Assembly: GCF_023914155.1 (NCBI RefSeq)
Contig: NZ_JAMWYS010000036.1
Location: 124,001-188,000 of the forward strand
Direction: 5' to 3'
DNA: 64,000 nt
From: Solitalea agri
Lineage (GTDB): Bacteria > Bacteroidota > Bacteroidia > Sphingobacteriales > Sphingobacteriaceae
The position numbers and the translations under genes were made by a program. Below are positions 53,720 to 63,758 of this stretch, one piece after another. The notes under the pieces were generated by a model, which made no database searches, had not been told where the DNA came from, and was given only the letters and a program-made list of their open reading frames with translations. Positions within the stretch are counted from its first letter, which is position 1. Each line of letters starts with the position of its first letter.

Positions 53720-54679
53720 ATGGAATCAGAAAACAAGGAAAAGATCATTCAATCGTTTTACAACCCTGAAATGGAGTTTGAAATTAAGAATGATCTATAT
53801 AAGCAATTGGAGCAAACCGAAAGTTCGACAGAAGAGCAAATAGTAACTGCGCCTCTTTTCGAAAAGATTTGCGAAACGATTGCTGAAAATGAAAAACAGC
53901 AAAAACGGAAAAAGATGATTCGCTTGATGACTTTTGTTGGGTCAAGGGCAGCCATTTTTATCTTGGGAATGCTAATCTCTGTTGTTGCTCTTCAGCCTTA
54001 TTTTAGTAAAAAGACCAATGAGTCAGAAATTAGAATTATTGCCGACAATAAATCCATTTCACAAACAATTTTACCCGACGGTTCAACGGTTTTCTTAAAC
54101 GCAAATTCTGAGTTAACCTATAAGCTCAACTCTTCTGATAAAAGAGAAGTGTTTTTGAAGGGGGAAGGCTGGTTTAAGGTTACAAAAATGCCTGAAAAGC
54201 CATTTATTGTTCATGCCGGTCAGTATAAGGTGGCAGTACACGGAACGGTTTTCAATGTGAAAGCTTATCCTCAAAATAAAGAGGTAATAACTACCCTTCA
54301 GGAAGGTTCTATTGAAATTTTGCCCGAGAGCGATATCAGCGCAATTAAACCGACCCTAATGATTCCAGGCCAGCAGTTTACGTTCAACAAAGAGAAAAAA
54401 CAGTCGAGCTTAACTACAGTTCAGGCGGACCTGGCTTCAGTATGGAAAGAAGCAGAGGTAAGATTTGAAAATAAAAACTTTAGGGACCTGCTGAAAATTC
54501 TGGAAAGCAAATACAACGTGCAGTTTGAAGTTAATGATCCATCATTGTTTAAATACCATTATGATGGAAGTATTAGGAATGAAAATATTATTCAGGTGCT
54601 GAATTTAATTAAAGAAACACTTCCGATTAAATATCAGCTGGTTAGTGGCAATGTAATAATGATTGAGAAACAACCTTAA
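53720..54679 (+). CDS. FecR-family anti-sigma factor
   Basis: 319 aa: a cytoplasmic N-terminal region (about 1-70) that would bind the sigma factor, one membrane helix (about 75-95, AAIFILGMLISVVALQPYF), and the periplasmic FecR domain with QTILPDGSTVFLNANSELTY (about 115-135), AVHGTVFNVKAY (about 172-184) and a C-terminal DUF4974-like domain (FRDLLKILESKYNVQFEV). The layout sigma-FecR-SusC is the standard transenvelope signalling set of Bacteroidota. It begins 118 nt after the sigma gene. Confidence 0.92.
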   Translation: MESENKEKIIQSFYNPEMEFEIKNDLYKQLEQTESSTEEQIVTAPLFEKICETIAENEKQQKRKKMIRLMTFVGSRAAIFILGMLISVVALQPYFSKKTNESEIRIIADNKSISQTILPDGSTVFLNANSELTYKLNSSDKREVFLKGEGWFKVTKMPEKPFIVHAGQYKVAVHGTVFNVKAYPQNKEVITTLQEGSIEILPESDISAIKPTLMIPGQQFTFNKEKKQSSLTTVQADLASVWKEAEVRFENKNFRDLLKILESKYNVQFEVNDPSLFKYHYDGSIRNENIIQVLNLIKETLPIKYQLVSGNVIMIEKQP

Positions 54680-54750
54680 TGTATTAGGAAAACAAAACTT
54701 ATTGCTTATGAAATAAAAAGGATTACAAACGAGGAATTAATAAAAAAATG

Positions 54751-54782
54751 TGCCGAAAGAAAGGTCGAAGAGTCTTTCGGCA
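54751..54782 (+). promoter_or_regulatory. Hairpin in the fecR-susC spacer
   Basis: TGCCGAAAGA (54751-54760) is exactly inverted at 54773-54782 around a 12-nt loop. No T-run follows, so it is unlikely to be a simple terminator. It would sit in the leader of the susC message, where it could shield the mRNA or form an attenuation structure. Confidence 0.6.
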
Positions 54783-54830
54783 CGCAAGATCAACTTAAAT
54801 GAACTTTTGAATTAATCTTTAATTAAAACT

Positions 54831-57800
54831 ATGCAAAAAATAATTAAAAACTACTTTAATCCTAAAAAAGAAGGAAAAAAGGTAGGGTTTAAATGTATGC
54901 TGATTATCCTGTTGGTGGCAACGTTTAATTTAGGAACAGCATTTTCGCAATCACAAAATCTATCACTTGATTTTGATAATACACCTATCACAGAGGTGTT
55001 TAAAGCCATCGAGGCAAAAACTTCTTATCGGTTCTTTTACCAACGCGAACAATTAGATGTTAATCGAAAAGTTTCGTTGCATGTAAAAAATAAATCTGTT
55101 CAAGAGGTTCTAAACTCATTGTTTGGTGGCTCAAATGTCAATTTCACCATTCAAAAAGACAATCTTATCCTTCTTAAAACCGTTCAAGCTAATCAGGGTA
55201 TAAAGGAAGAAAGTCGCAAAGTAACCGGAATCATTACTGATGAGGAAGGGATCGCTTTGCCAGGTGTTGGGGTGAGTGTTAAAAAATCTACTATTGGTGC
55301 TACTACCGATGTTAATGGAAAGTATGAAATTACTGTTCCTTCAAGCGAATCGGTATTGATATTCAGCTATCTGGGCATGGCAACACAGGAAGTTAGGGTT
55401 GGTGGCAACACTACCATTAACATAAAGTTATTAAGCAATGCTATTGGGTTGAAAGAAGTGGTGGTGGCAGTAGGTTATGGTTCAGTGAATAAGAAAGACC
55501 TTACCGGATCAGTAGCAACTATTAATAATAAAGATTTTAATAAAGGAACGGCTGTTAACCCGGTTGATTTAATTCAGGGTCGTATGCCGGGTATTAACGT
55601 GGTTAACAATGGTGGAGAGCCGGGTGCTGGCGCATCAGTTCGTATCAGGGGGTCGAATTCCGTGCGTTCGGGGCAGGATCCTCTTTATGTAGTTGACGGA
55701 GTTCCATTAGATATTACAGATGTACAACCTAGTGGGGCAACAATTTCCGGAACGGGTAGTGCAGCAACAAAAAATCCGCTAAACTTCTTAAATCCGGATG
55801 ATATTGAAAGCATGGATGTATTGAAAGATGCATCGGCAACCGCGATCTATGGTTCTCGTGGAGCGAATGGCGTTATCTTAATTACAACCAAAAAAGGAAA
55901 ATCAGGCAAAGGGGTTTTGACGTATTCGGCAAGTACCTCAGTAGCTGAACTTCCAAAACAATTAGACTTATTGAACGCTGAAGAATTCCTTTCTTTCAGA
56001 GCTGATAAGGGGTTAACAGGTGCTGATTATGGGTCTAACACTAACTGGCAGAACCAAATTTATAGAACTGCCCGTACTCAAAGTCATAATTTATCCTATG
56101 GTGGCGGTAATGATAAAGGCTCATATCGTGCTTCATTAAGTTATTTAGATCAGGAAGGTATCATTAAGAAAACCGGATTAGAGAAGTATACCGGACGTTT
56201 TAATGTGATCCAAAACCTGATAAATGATAAATTACGTTTAGAAGCTAATTTAACTGCAGCCCGTACAGGCGATCAGCGTGTGCCTATTGGTGAAACCGGA
56301 GGCTTTGAGGGCGACGTGATCTTATCGTCATTAAAATTGAATCCTACTTTGCCTGTTTACAACCAGGATGGTACGTTTAAGCAGATGAGTGCTGATGTGC
56401 GTAATCCTTTGGCAATGATCGACCTGACTAGCGATAATAATCAAACCGACCGTGTTATGGGTAACATCAGCGGATCATTTGAAATTATCAAAGGCTTGAA
56501 ATACAAGATCAATTTGGCTGCTGATCAATCAAAAGCATCGAGGAAGGTAATGCAAAATCAAAACCTTATTTACTTAACGAATAAAGGTACGGTGGATATC
56601 AGCGATGTTTCTCTGTCGAGTAATTTAATTGAGAATTACCTGACCTATGATTTCAACATTAATGAGAATAACCGTTTTAATGTATTAGGAGGTCATTCAT
56701 ACCAGCAGTTTAAAATCTACACCTATAGATTTACCGAAGACGGCTTTACTATCACCGACTTTGATTACATCAATAACTTAGCTTTAGGGAACTTTAAAGC
56801 AGCTACTGTTGGCTCGTCAATTACTAAAAATGCATTACAATCATTTTTTGGCCGTGTTAATTACACCTTAAACAATAAGTATTTAGTTACTGCCACACTA
56901 AGAAGTGATGGTTCAACCAAGTTTGGTGCAAATAATAAATATGGATTGTTCCCATCGGCTTCGGTTGCGTGGAAATTAAATGAGGAAGAGTTTGTTAAAA
57001 ACCTGGGTGTTTTCAGCAATTTGAAAATGCGTTTAGGCTGGGGTATTACCGGTAATCAGGAAATTCCAAATAAGATCTCTCAAATATTGTTAGGTTCTTC
57101 TTCTTCCGGCAACAATGCCATTTTAGATGGATCTGCCAAGAATGTAACCTCGGGTATTACTCTTACCCGTACACCAAATCCTGATATCCGCTGGGAAACA
57201 ACTAACCAGGTGAATGCCGGCCTTGATTTTGGTTTTTTAAACGGACGTATTACCGGTACCATCGATTATTTCGATAAAACAACCAGCGACGTATTGTTGC
57301 AAGTATTCTCCGTTGCTCCTGCACCAACCACTACCGTATGGTCCAACGTTCCGAATATGAAAATTAAGAACAGGGGCTTTGAACTTGGCTTAACCGGTAT
57401 CATTGTAAATAATAAAAGTCTTACCTGGGATGCAGGCGTGAACTTCACAACTATTAAAAATGAAGTGTCAGGTTTACCAATGAGTCAGATCACAACAGGA
57501 GCTCCAAGTGGTCCGGGTATTACAGGGTTCTCTTCACAGGTTATCAAAAACGGCTATCCTATTGGTACTTTCTGGGGTCGTAAGTTCTTAGGGTTTGATG
57601 AGTTGGGTAATAGTCTTTTTGAAAAAGACGCCAACGGAGTTGAAATTCAGCAGTCTTTAGGATCGGCCTTGCCGAAGTTAACCTATGGTTTTAATACAAG
57701 TGTAAGCTACAAAGGCTTAGACTTAGTTGTTAACCTAAATGGCGTTTATGGCAATAAGATTTATAACAACGTTGCAAATATTATGAATCAGAACACCCTG

Positions 57801-58139
57801 ATTTCTAAAGAATGGAATGCAACAAAAGAAGCTGCTCAAAGTACCGAAAATTCAAACGGTACATTAACCTACAGTAGCCGCTTTATTGAAGACGGATCGT
57901 TTTTACGTTTGTCGAATGCAACCTTGGGTTATACCGTTAATGTGAAAAATATCAACTGGTTGAGTAAGTTGCGTTTCAGCGTTACCGGTAACAACCTGTT
58001 TGTAATTACTGATTACTCTGGTTACGATCCTGAGGTTAACGCCGATCACTCAGCAAGTGGTGTGCCTTCAATGGGTATCGATTGGACTACTTATCCAAAA
58101 GCTCGTACTGTTGTTTTCGGAGTAAATGTTGAATTCTAA
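54831..58139 (+). CDS. SusC/RagA TonB-dependent transporter with STN signalling domain
   Basis: An outer-membrane importer that takes up oligosaccharides bound by the SusD lipoprotein. 1102 aa. After the signal peptide, an STN domain (about 42-95; FDNTPITEVFKAIEAKTSYR) would contact FecR. Then a carboxypeptidase-regulatory domain (about 108-185), a TonB plug (about 205-335; SVRSGQDPLYVVDGVPLDI, ASATAIYGSRGANGVILITT) and the 22-stranded barrel, ending in the aromatic strand VVFGVNVEF. The STN domain matches the FecI/FecR pair immediately upstream. SusD follows 20 nt later. Confidence 0.96.
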   Translation: MQKIIKNYFNPKKEGKKVGFKCMLIILLVATFNLGTAFSQSQNLSLDFDNTPITEVFKAIEAKTSYRFFYQREQLDVNRKVSLHVKNKSVQEVLNSLFGGSNVNFTIQKDNLILLKTVQANQGIKEESRKVTGIITDEEGIALPGVGVSVKKSTIGATTDVNGKYEITVPSSESVLIFSYLGMATQEVRVGGNTTINIKLLSNAIGLKEVVVAVGYGSVNKKDLTGSVATINNKDFNKGTAVNPVDLIQGRMPGINVVNNGGEPGAGASVRIRGSNSVRSGQDPLYVVDGVPLDITDVQPSGATISGTGSAATKNPLNFLNPDDIESMDVLKDASATAIYGSRGANGVILITTKKGKSGKGVLTYSASTSVAELPKQLDLLNAEEFLSFRADKGLTGADYGSNTNWQNQIYRTARTQSHNLSYGGGNDKGSYRASLSYLDQEGIIKKTGLEKYTGRFNVIQNLINDKLRLEANLTAARTGDQRVPIGETGGFEGDVILSSLKLNPTLPVYNQDGTFKQMSADVRNPLAMIDLTSDNNQTDRVMGNISGSFEIIKGLKYKINLAADQSKASRKVMQNQNLIYLTNKGTVDISDVSLSSNLIENYLTYDFNINENNRFNVLGGHSYQQFKIYTYRFTEDGFTITDFDYINNLALGNFKAATVGSSITKNALQSFFGRVNYTLNNKYLVTATLRSDGSTKFGANNKYGLFPSASVAWKLNEEEFVKNLGVFSNLKMRLGWGITGNQEIPNKISQILLGSSSSGNNAILDGSAKNVTSGITLTRTPNPDIRWETTNQVNAGLDFGFLNGRITGTIDYFDKTTSDVLLQVFSVAPAPTTTVWSNVPNMKIKNRGFELGLTGIIVNNKSLTWDAGVNFTTIKNEVSGLPMSQITTGAPSGPGITGFSSQVIKNGYPIGTFWGRKFLGFDELGNSLFEKDANGVEIQQSLGSALPKLTYGFNTSVSYKGLDLVVNLNGVYGNKIYNNVANIMNQNTLISKEWNATKEAAQSTENSNGTLTYSSRFIEDGSFLRLSNATLGYTVNVKNINWLSKLRFSVTGNNLFVITDYSGYDPEVNADHSASGVPSMGIDWTTYPKARTVVFGVNVEF

Positions 58140-58159
58140 ATTCTAAATGACAATTAAGC

Positions 58160-59689
58160 ATGAAAAAAATATATATTCTAGTTAGTGCCTTGACTCTTTC
58201 CCTAACTGCATGTTCGGTTAAAGAAGAAATTTTAGATGAGGCTAACGGAGGAAACGTTGTTTCAGATAGTAAAAATGTGGAGATGATTGCTGCTCCAGCC
58301 TATGCTTACCTTCGGGATTTGAATAGCAGGTCAGGTGTTTGGGGAACTTTATTGGCAACTACCGATGAGTTGGCATGGCCGGCAAGAGGGGCTGATTGGG
58401 TTTCAGTTGACTATCAGTCACTTTGTACGCATACCTATAAACCAACTAATATTTATATCCGTAACACCTGGAATAGCTTTTTGATTGGTGTTACCCGTTG
58501 TAATGTGGCCTTGCAATACTTATCGGCTTTCCCTAAATCAGAGAAAACGGATGGATACATTGCTGAGGTGAGATTTATCAGAGCGCTTTGCATGTTCAAG
58601 CTTGCCGATGCCTTCGGAAAGTTTCCTTTCAGAGAGTACACTGAAACTGATTATTCAAAACAACCTACTATTTATAATCGTGAGCAGGCTGTTGAACGTA
58701 TCATCAAAGAGATGAATGAGATTATTCCGGTATTAAAGAATAAAGCAGATATTCCGTATGGAAGGGTAACAAAAGCAGCAGCTCAAATGCTACTGGCGAA
58801 TGTTTACTTAAATCATGAGGTTTATACCGGGAAAGCAAAATGGCAGGAAACAATTAAAGCTTGCGACGATATTATTAACTCGAACCAGTATAAAGTTGCT
58901 GATGACTACTGGGGCTTATTCCAGTACGATAATGCTAGTTATTTACAGAGTACTGAGTCAATTTTATCAGTTATTTATGATGAAACCAATGGCTTAACCG
59001 GCTTGGCATCTCCTTCAATTACGCTGCATTATAACCAGAAATTTGGAACGTATACCAGTTTATTGAATGGTTGCTGTACCACCCCTGCTTTTGTTGATAC
59101 CTGGGATGTTAATGATAAACGCTTTAAAGACACCCGCCTTGTTAGCCAGTTAGGCTTTAATCAGGGTTTATTAATTGGTCAGCAATATTCAATTGCAGGA
59201 GTTGCATTAAAAACACGTACCGGAGCGCCGCTTATCTATACGAAAGATTTCAGCATTTCTAACTCAAAAGAAGAGCAAGGTGTGCGTATTGTTAAGTTTG
59301 CTCCTAATCCTTCTACCACATCTCCGGGTCAAAATGCTGGGAATGATTTTCCGCTGTATCGTTTATCCGATACCTATCTTATTCGTGCTGAGGCGAGATT
59401 TAGAGCAGGTGATGTAGCAGGTGCTTTAACCGATATTAACTATATACGAAACACCAAACGTGGGCAACCCGCTTATACTGAACTCGATTTAGATAAAATC
59501 TTGAATGAACGCGGTTATGAATTGTATTGGGAAGGAAATCGTAGAACCGATTTGATCCGCTTCAATAAATACACAGCTCCTCGTGCCGAGAAGAATTTTG
59601 AAACACCGGCTTACATGGTGTTACTGCCAATTCCTATTAGTGCAATTGAGGCTAATCCTAATTTAACTCAGAATATAGGATATAATTAA
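58160..59689 (+). CDS. SusD/RagB family surface lipoprotein
   Basis: A glycan-binding lipoprotein that lids the SusC barrel. 509 aa. Lipobox LSLTAC (Cys18) followed by SVKEEIL, with charged residues consistent with surface export. The helical SusD core includes EVRFIRALCMFKLADAFG (TPR-like, about 130-150) and the C-terminal RAEARFRAGDVAGALTDINY, YELYWEGNRRTDLIRFNKY and the closing ISAIEANPNLTQNIGYN. It directly follows SusC. Confidence 0.95.
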   Translation: MKKIYILVSALTLSLTACSVKEEILDEANGGNVVSDSKNVEMIAAPAYAYLRDLNSRSGVWGTLLATTDELAWPARGADWVSVDYQSLCTHTYKPTNIYIRNTWNSFLIGVTRCNVALQYLSAFPKSEKTDGYIAEVRFIRALCMFKLADAFGKFPFREYTETDYSKQPTIYNREQAVERIIKEMNEIIPVLKNKADIPYGRVTKAAAQMLLANVYLNHEVYTGKAKWQETIKACDDIINSNQYKVADDYWGLFQYDNASYLQSTESILSVIYDETNGLTGLASPSITLHYNQKFGTYTSLLNGCCTTPAFVDTWDVNDKRFKDTRLVSQLGFNQGLLIGQQYSIAGVALKTRTGAPLIYTKDFSISNSKEEQGVRIVKFAPNPSTTSPGQNAGNDFPLYRLSDTYLIRAEARFRAGDVAGALTDINYIRNTKRGQPAYTELDLDKILNERGYELYWEGNRRTDLIRFNKYTAPRAEKNFETPAYMVLLPIPISAIEANPNLTQNIGYN

Positions 59690-59708
59690 AAAATACGATT
59701 GTAGGAAT

Positions 59709-59758
59709 GTTAACCACTATTGGCGGCCTTTGTTTTGTGAAGGCTGCCAATGGTTAAC
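59709..59758 (+). promoter_or_regulatory. Long intercistronic hairpin between susD and GH13
   Basis: GTTAACCA (59709-59716) pairs with TGGTTAAC (59751-59758), and TTGGC-G-GCCTT (59720-59730) with AAGGC-T-GCCAA (59740-59750); only CTA is bulged. About 19 bp without a T-run. It may set different mRNA levels for transporter and enzyme genes. Confidence 0.65.
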
Positions 59759-59835
59759 TAACGTATTATGTTCTTTTCATACTTCGCAATGATCATTGCG
59801 TAAGTGATTTCCTGGCAATTTTTACAATTATATAG

Positions 59836-61512
59836 ATGAAGCAATTCGTAATTGCATTGTGCTTTACAATGTTTACAGGCTCGCTTTTGGCCCAAAAAAT
59901 ACGACCGGTCCCCGTTTGGTTAAAGACAGCCGTGTTTTATCAGATCTATCCGCAGAGTTTTCAGGATACCAATAATGACGGCATTGGAGATATTAAAGGT
60001 ATAACTCAACGGCTTGATTATATTCAATGGCTGGGCTGTAATGCCATTTGGATCAACCCTTGTTTTGAGTCTCCTTTTTTTGACGCCGGATATGACGTGA
60101 CGGATTACTACAAAGTGGCTCCCCGATATGGTACCAATCAAGATTTGGAGAATTTATTTAAAGAAGCTCATAAGCGAAACATCAAGGTTTGTTTGGACCT
60201 GGTGGCAGGGCATACCTCCGATCAGCATCCATGGTTCAAAGCCTCTCAGCAACAAACACCAAACGAATTTTCGGACCGATACATCTGGACGAACGATTCA
60301 ACCTTAAAACCTGAAAAGTTTGTTGCCGGGAAATTTGAACGTAACGGTACTTATCGTAAGAACTTTTTTGATGTTCAGCCAGCCTTGAATTATGGTTATG
60401 GCAAACCCAATCCTGCTAATCTCTGGGAACAACCGGTAACAGCAGAAGGGCCTCAAAAGACAAAAGCTGAATTGATCAGGATCATGGATTTTTGGATGGA
60501 TAAAGGCGCTGATGGGTTCAGGGTGGATATGGCAGGATCTTTAGTAAAGAACGACCCTGACTTAGCGGCAACAAATAAGTTATGGAAAGACATCCGTTCT
60601 CATTTTCAGTCGAAATATGCGGATGGGATATTAATTGCCGAATGGGGTGACCCGGCCAAATCGATCAAAGCTAATTTTATGATGGATTTTCTCATCCATT
60701 TGCGCAATTCGGGTTATAGCTCCATGTTCTTTAATAAAGAAGGCGTTTACCGACATGATACCTGTTATTTCAGTAGTCAGGGTAATGGCTCTCCTGTCAA
60801 TTTCATCAATATCTATAATCAGCAATTAAAAGAAGTTATTGCGGGTAAAGGCTATTTGTGTTTACCAACGTCCAATCATGATTTTCAGCGCCCGGCAAGT
60901 GGCGACAGGAATACCTTGGAGCAGTTAAAGGCCGCAATGGTGTTTTTCTTAACCCTGCCAAGCGTTCCCTTGGTTTATTATGGCGATGAAATTGGAATGA
61001 AATATATCAGCGGTTTACCCAATAAAGAAGGCAGCGTGCTAAGCAAAGGAAATCGTGCCGGAACTAGAACGCCTATGCAATGGGATAAAACCAAAGGTGC
61101 AGGTTTCTCCGGAGCCGACCCTGGGAAGTTTTATTTGCCGCTTGATTCTTCATTGAACCGTCCTGATGTGGCTACTCAATTAGCTGATTCAAGCTCACTG
61201 CTTCATTTCACCCGTAAGCTGTTGGCTTTAAAGAGTACTTCAAAGGCTTTGAGAACAGAAGGAATAATTAAGTTTTATAATACAGCTGAGCATACTTATC
61301 CTTTGGTTTATCAGCGTAAGTTCAAAAACGAAACCTTCCTGATAGTTATCAATCCATCAGCAAAAGAACAGGCAATTCATATTCAAGCTGATAAAAAGGT
61401 TAAAAAGGTAAACTCAGCCATTGTTGATGGGATAGAGTTGAACGCCGATAAAAGTAAAGGACTAATCATTACTGCAAAGGCCTGCGGTTATGGTATTTTT
61501 AAATTAAACTAA
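59836..61512 (+). CDS. GH13 alpha-glucosidase/amylase-family enzyme, secreted
   Basis: Acts on alpha-glucosidic bonds of short oligosaccharides. 558 aa with signal peptide FVIALCFTMFTGSLLAQ. GH13 catalytic residues: nucleophile Asp231 (GADGFRVDMAG), acid/base Glu269 (ILIAEWGDP), transition-state Asp349 (PTSNHDFQRP). The N-terminal motif VFYQIYPQSFQDTNNDGIGD is that of exo-acting alpha-glucosidases (oligo-1,6-glucosidase/trehalose-related group), while the C-terminus is a short beta domain. The exact bond specificity cannot be read. It is third in the susCD operon, 146 nt after SusD and 15 nt before the GH65 gene. Confidence 0.92.
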   Translation: MKQFVIALCFTMFTGSLLAQKIRPVPVWLKTAVFYQIYPQSFQDTNNDGIGDIKGITQRLDYIQWLGCNAIWINPCFESPFFDAGYDVTDYYKVAPRYGTNQDLENLFKEAHKRNIKVCLDLVAGHTSDQHPWFKASQQQTPNEFSDRYIWTNDSTLKPEKFVAGKFERNGTYRKNFFDVQPALNYGYGKPNPANLWEQPVTAEGPQKTKAELIRIMDFWMDKGADGFRVDMAGSLVKNDPDLAATNKLWKDIRSHFQSKYADGILIAEWGDPAKSIKANFMMDFLIHLRNSGYSSMFFNKEGVYRHDTCYFSSQGNGSPVNFINIYNQQLKEVIAGKGYLCLPTSNHDFQRPASGDRNTLEQLKAAMVFFLTLPSVPLVYYGDEIGMKYISGLPNKEGSVLSKGNRAGTRTPMQWDKTKGAGFSGADPGKFYLPLDSSLNRPDVATQLADSSSLLHFTRKLLALKSTSKALRTEGIIKFYNTAEHTYPLVYQRKFKNETFLIVINPSAKEQAIHIQADKKVKKVNSAIVDGIELNADKSKGLIITAKACGYGIFKLN

Positions 61513-61527
61513 AATCTGATTAGACTT

Positions 61528-63750
61528 ATGATCAAGTATAATTTTAAAAGTTGGATCTTTTCTATCTATGAACGTCCCACTGAACGTCACGCTGAGCTCC
61601 CTGCTGAACGTTACACTGAGCTTCCCGCTGAACGTCACACTGAGCTTCCCGCTGAATGTCACGCTGAGCGGAGTCGAAGCGTAGCAAATTGGTATTCTAA
61701 AATTAAATCATACGGTAAATGCGCATTTTGTTTAGTTGCAGCATTTTTGCTTACTGCAATAAATGTTAACGCCCAGGTTGATCCCTGGGTAATCAAAGCC
61801 GATAAGATCGACCCATCTAATTATTACGGGGTGAGTGTAGCCAACGGCATGGTTGGTATTGTTTCATCTCCCGAGCCTTTTAAAGTTAAAAATATTGTAC
61901 TCGCCGGGGCCTATGACCTTTATGGCCGGGGGCGTGTAAGTAACTTTATTAACAGTATTAATTTGCTGAACATGGGCTTGTCAATTGATGGGAAGTCAAT
62001 CTCGGCAAACAATATCAGCAACATTACCCAACAGCTAAATATGAAGAATGGAAGTTTTACTTCTACCTTTAATGTTGGTGAAAAGGCCACCGTAAGCTAT
62101 ACCGTTTATTCATTAAGGCACCTGCCGTATTCGGTACTGGTTGATATAAGTATAAGTGCGAAGCAAGATGTAGAGATAAGTGCTTCCAATACGATGGAAA
62201 CGCCTGATGCCTTGCGTGATGCCCAAAATTACTTTAATGAGATTGCCCGCTCGCATGTAACCATCAGTTTGCTTACCACAACGGCTAAAAGTCCGACCGG
62301 TAAAATTGGCTTGGCTGCGTCAACCACCTTTTTATTTGAGGAACCTAAAGATCTGCAGCCCAATATAATTCATGCTATGTATGATAATAATAAACATAGC
62401 ATGCGGTTTACAAAGAAAATACAAGCCGGAACTACCTATTCATATGCAATAGCAGGGGCTATTTTAAGTACAGCTCATCATCCCGATCCTTTGAATGAAG
62501 CGGAACGACTCACAATTTTTGCCAAAATGGAAGGTAAGCAGCGCCTAATCAGCTTGCACAACAAGGCTTGGGATGATTTATGGAAGAGTGATATTTTGAT
62601 AGAAGGAGACGATCAGGCTCAGCAAGATGTTAGAAGCATGCTGTATCATTTGTATGCTTTCTCGCGGGCAGGTTCGGGAATGTCACTGTCGCCAATGGGA
62701 TTATCGGGTTTAGGATATAATGGACACGTTTTTTGGGATACCGACACTTGGATGTTCCCTCCTTTGCTGGTTTTACACCCCGAAATAGCCGAATCATTGA
62801 TCGACTATCGATTTAAGCGTTTAGAAGTTGCTAAGCAAAATGCCTTTTCGCACGGCTATAAAGGTGCCAGGTTTCCCTGGGAAAGTGCTGAATCAGGTGC
62901 CGAGGAAACACCTGTTTGGGCCTTAAGTGGTCCATTTGAGCATCATATAACAGGATGCGTTGCCTTTGCAACCTGGAATTATTACTGTGTTACTCAGGAT
63001 AAAGAATGGTTGAAAAACAAAGGTTGGCCAATTCTTGAAGCTACCGCCGATTTTTGGGCCAGTCGTGTTGAACGCAACGGCCCGGGCAAGTTTGATATAA
63101 AAAATGTGGTGGCTTCGGATGAATGGGCCGAGAATGTTGATAATGATGCGTTCACAAATGCGGTAGCCAAAGCAAATCTGGAAATCGCTAACCAAGCTGC
63201 AAAGTTATTAGGTAAACTGGAAAATGCTGATTGGAGCCTGGTGGCTAAAAATATCCCTATTCTTCAATTTCCTGATGGCGTTACCCGCGAACACGCTACC
63301 TATAATGGAGAACCCATTAAGCAGGCTGATGTGAATTTGCTGGCCTACCCGCTTAAAGCGATCACCACTGAAGAGCAGATCCAAAAGGATCTCAAATACT
63401 ACCAAACACGGGTTCCTGTTTCAGGTACCCCGGCAATGACGCAGGCTATTTTCTCCTTACTCTATGCGCGTTTGGGAGATGAAAAACAAGCCTATCATTA
63501 TTTTCAGGATGCATTTATCCCCAATCTAAATCCTCCTTTCAGGGTAATTGCCGAAACCAAAGGCGGAACAAACCCCTATTTCGCGACCGGTGCCGGAGGG
63601 GTGCTGCAAGCGGTTTTAATGGGTTTTGGCGGATTAGATATTACACCAAAAGGCATTCAGCAAGTGAAAAGTAAACTGCCTGCTCATTGGAAGTCATTAA
63701 CCATAAAAGGAGTGGGCCCTGCTAAGGCTACTTATCTCATAAAGAAGTAA
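61528..63750 (+). CDS. GH65 family glycoside hydrolase, with repeat-expanded N-terminus
   Basis: 740 aa. The GH65 (alpha/alpha)6 core is clear: GHVFWDTDTWMFPPLL, GYKGARFPWESAESG, SDEWAENVDNDAFTN (acid Glu about residue 532), KQADVNLLAYPL and AMTQAIFSLLYARLGD. It is closer to the hydrolase branch (protein-glucosylgalactosylhydroxylysine glucosidase/acid trehalase-like; a Flavobacterium kojibiose hydrolase is, from memory, a member) than to phosphorylases. The only plausible start, ATG 61528, puts 55 residues before the signal helix (CAFCLVAAFLLTAINVNAQ), including four translated 24-bp repeats. Whether it is still exported is uncertain. The substrate is probably an alpha-linked glucobiose. Confidence 0.88.
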   Translation: MIKYNFKSWIFSIYERPTERHAELPAERYTELPAERHTELPAECHAERSRSVANWYSKIKSYGKCAFCLVAAFLLTAINVNAQVDPWVIKADKIDPSNYYGVSVANGMVGIVSSPEPFKVKNIVLAGAYDLYGRGRVSNFINSINLLNMGLSIDGKSISANNISNITQQLNMKNGSFTSTFNVGEKATVSYTVYSLRHLPYSVLVDISISAKQDVEISASNTMETPDALRDAQNYFNEIARSHVTISLLTTTAKSPTGKIGLAASTTFLFEEPKDLQPNIIHAMYDNNKHSMRFTKKIQAGTTYSYAIAGAILSTAHHPDPLNEAERLTIFAKMEGKQRLISLHNKAWDDLWKSDILIEGDDQAQQDVRSMLYHLYAFSRAGSGMSLSPMGLSGLGYNGHVFWDTDTWMFPPLLVLHPEIAESLIDYRFKRLEVAKQNAFSHGYKGARFPWESAESGAEETPVWALSGPFEHHITGCVAFATWNYYCVTQDKEWLKNKGWPILEATADFWASRVERNGPGKFDIKNVVASDEWAENVDNDAFTNAVAKANLEIANQAAKLLGKLENADWSLVAKNIPILQFPDGVTREHATYNGEPIKQADVNLLAYPLKAITTEEQIQKDLKYYQTRVPVSGTPAMTQAIFSLLYARLGDEKQAYHYFQDAFIPNLNPPFRVIAETKGGTNPYFATGAGGVLQAVLMGFGGLDITPKGIQQVKSKLPAHWKSLTIKGVGPAKATYLIKK
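61576..61671 (+). repeat. Four tandem 24-bp repeats inside the GH65 N-terminus
   Basis: Units of 24 bp (for example CCCGCTGAACGTCACACTGAG plus CTT) encode PTERHAEL, PAERYTEL, PAERHTEL and PAECHAER. The last unit runs into GAGTCGAAGCGTAGC, the common Bacteroidota dispersed sequence GCTGAGCGGAGTCGAAGC. The repeat keeps the frame open. Confidence 0.85.
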
Positions 63751-63758
63751 ACCAAGGC

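Noticed and set aside
61576-61671. Possible CRISPR-like array
   Set aside because: The 24-bp units are directly tandem with no unique spacers, and there are no cas genes; it is a coding tandem repeat.
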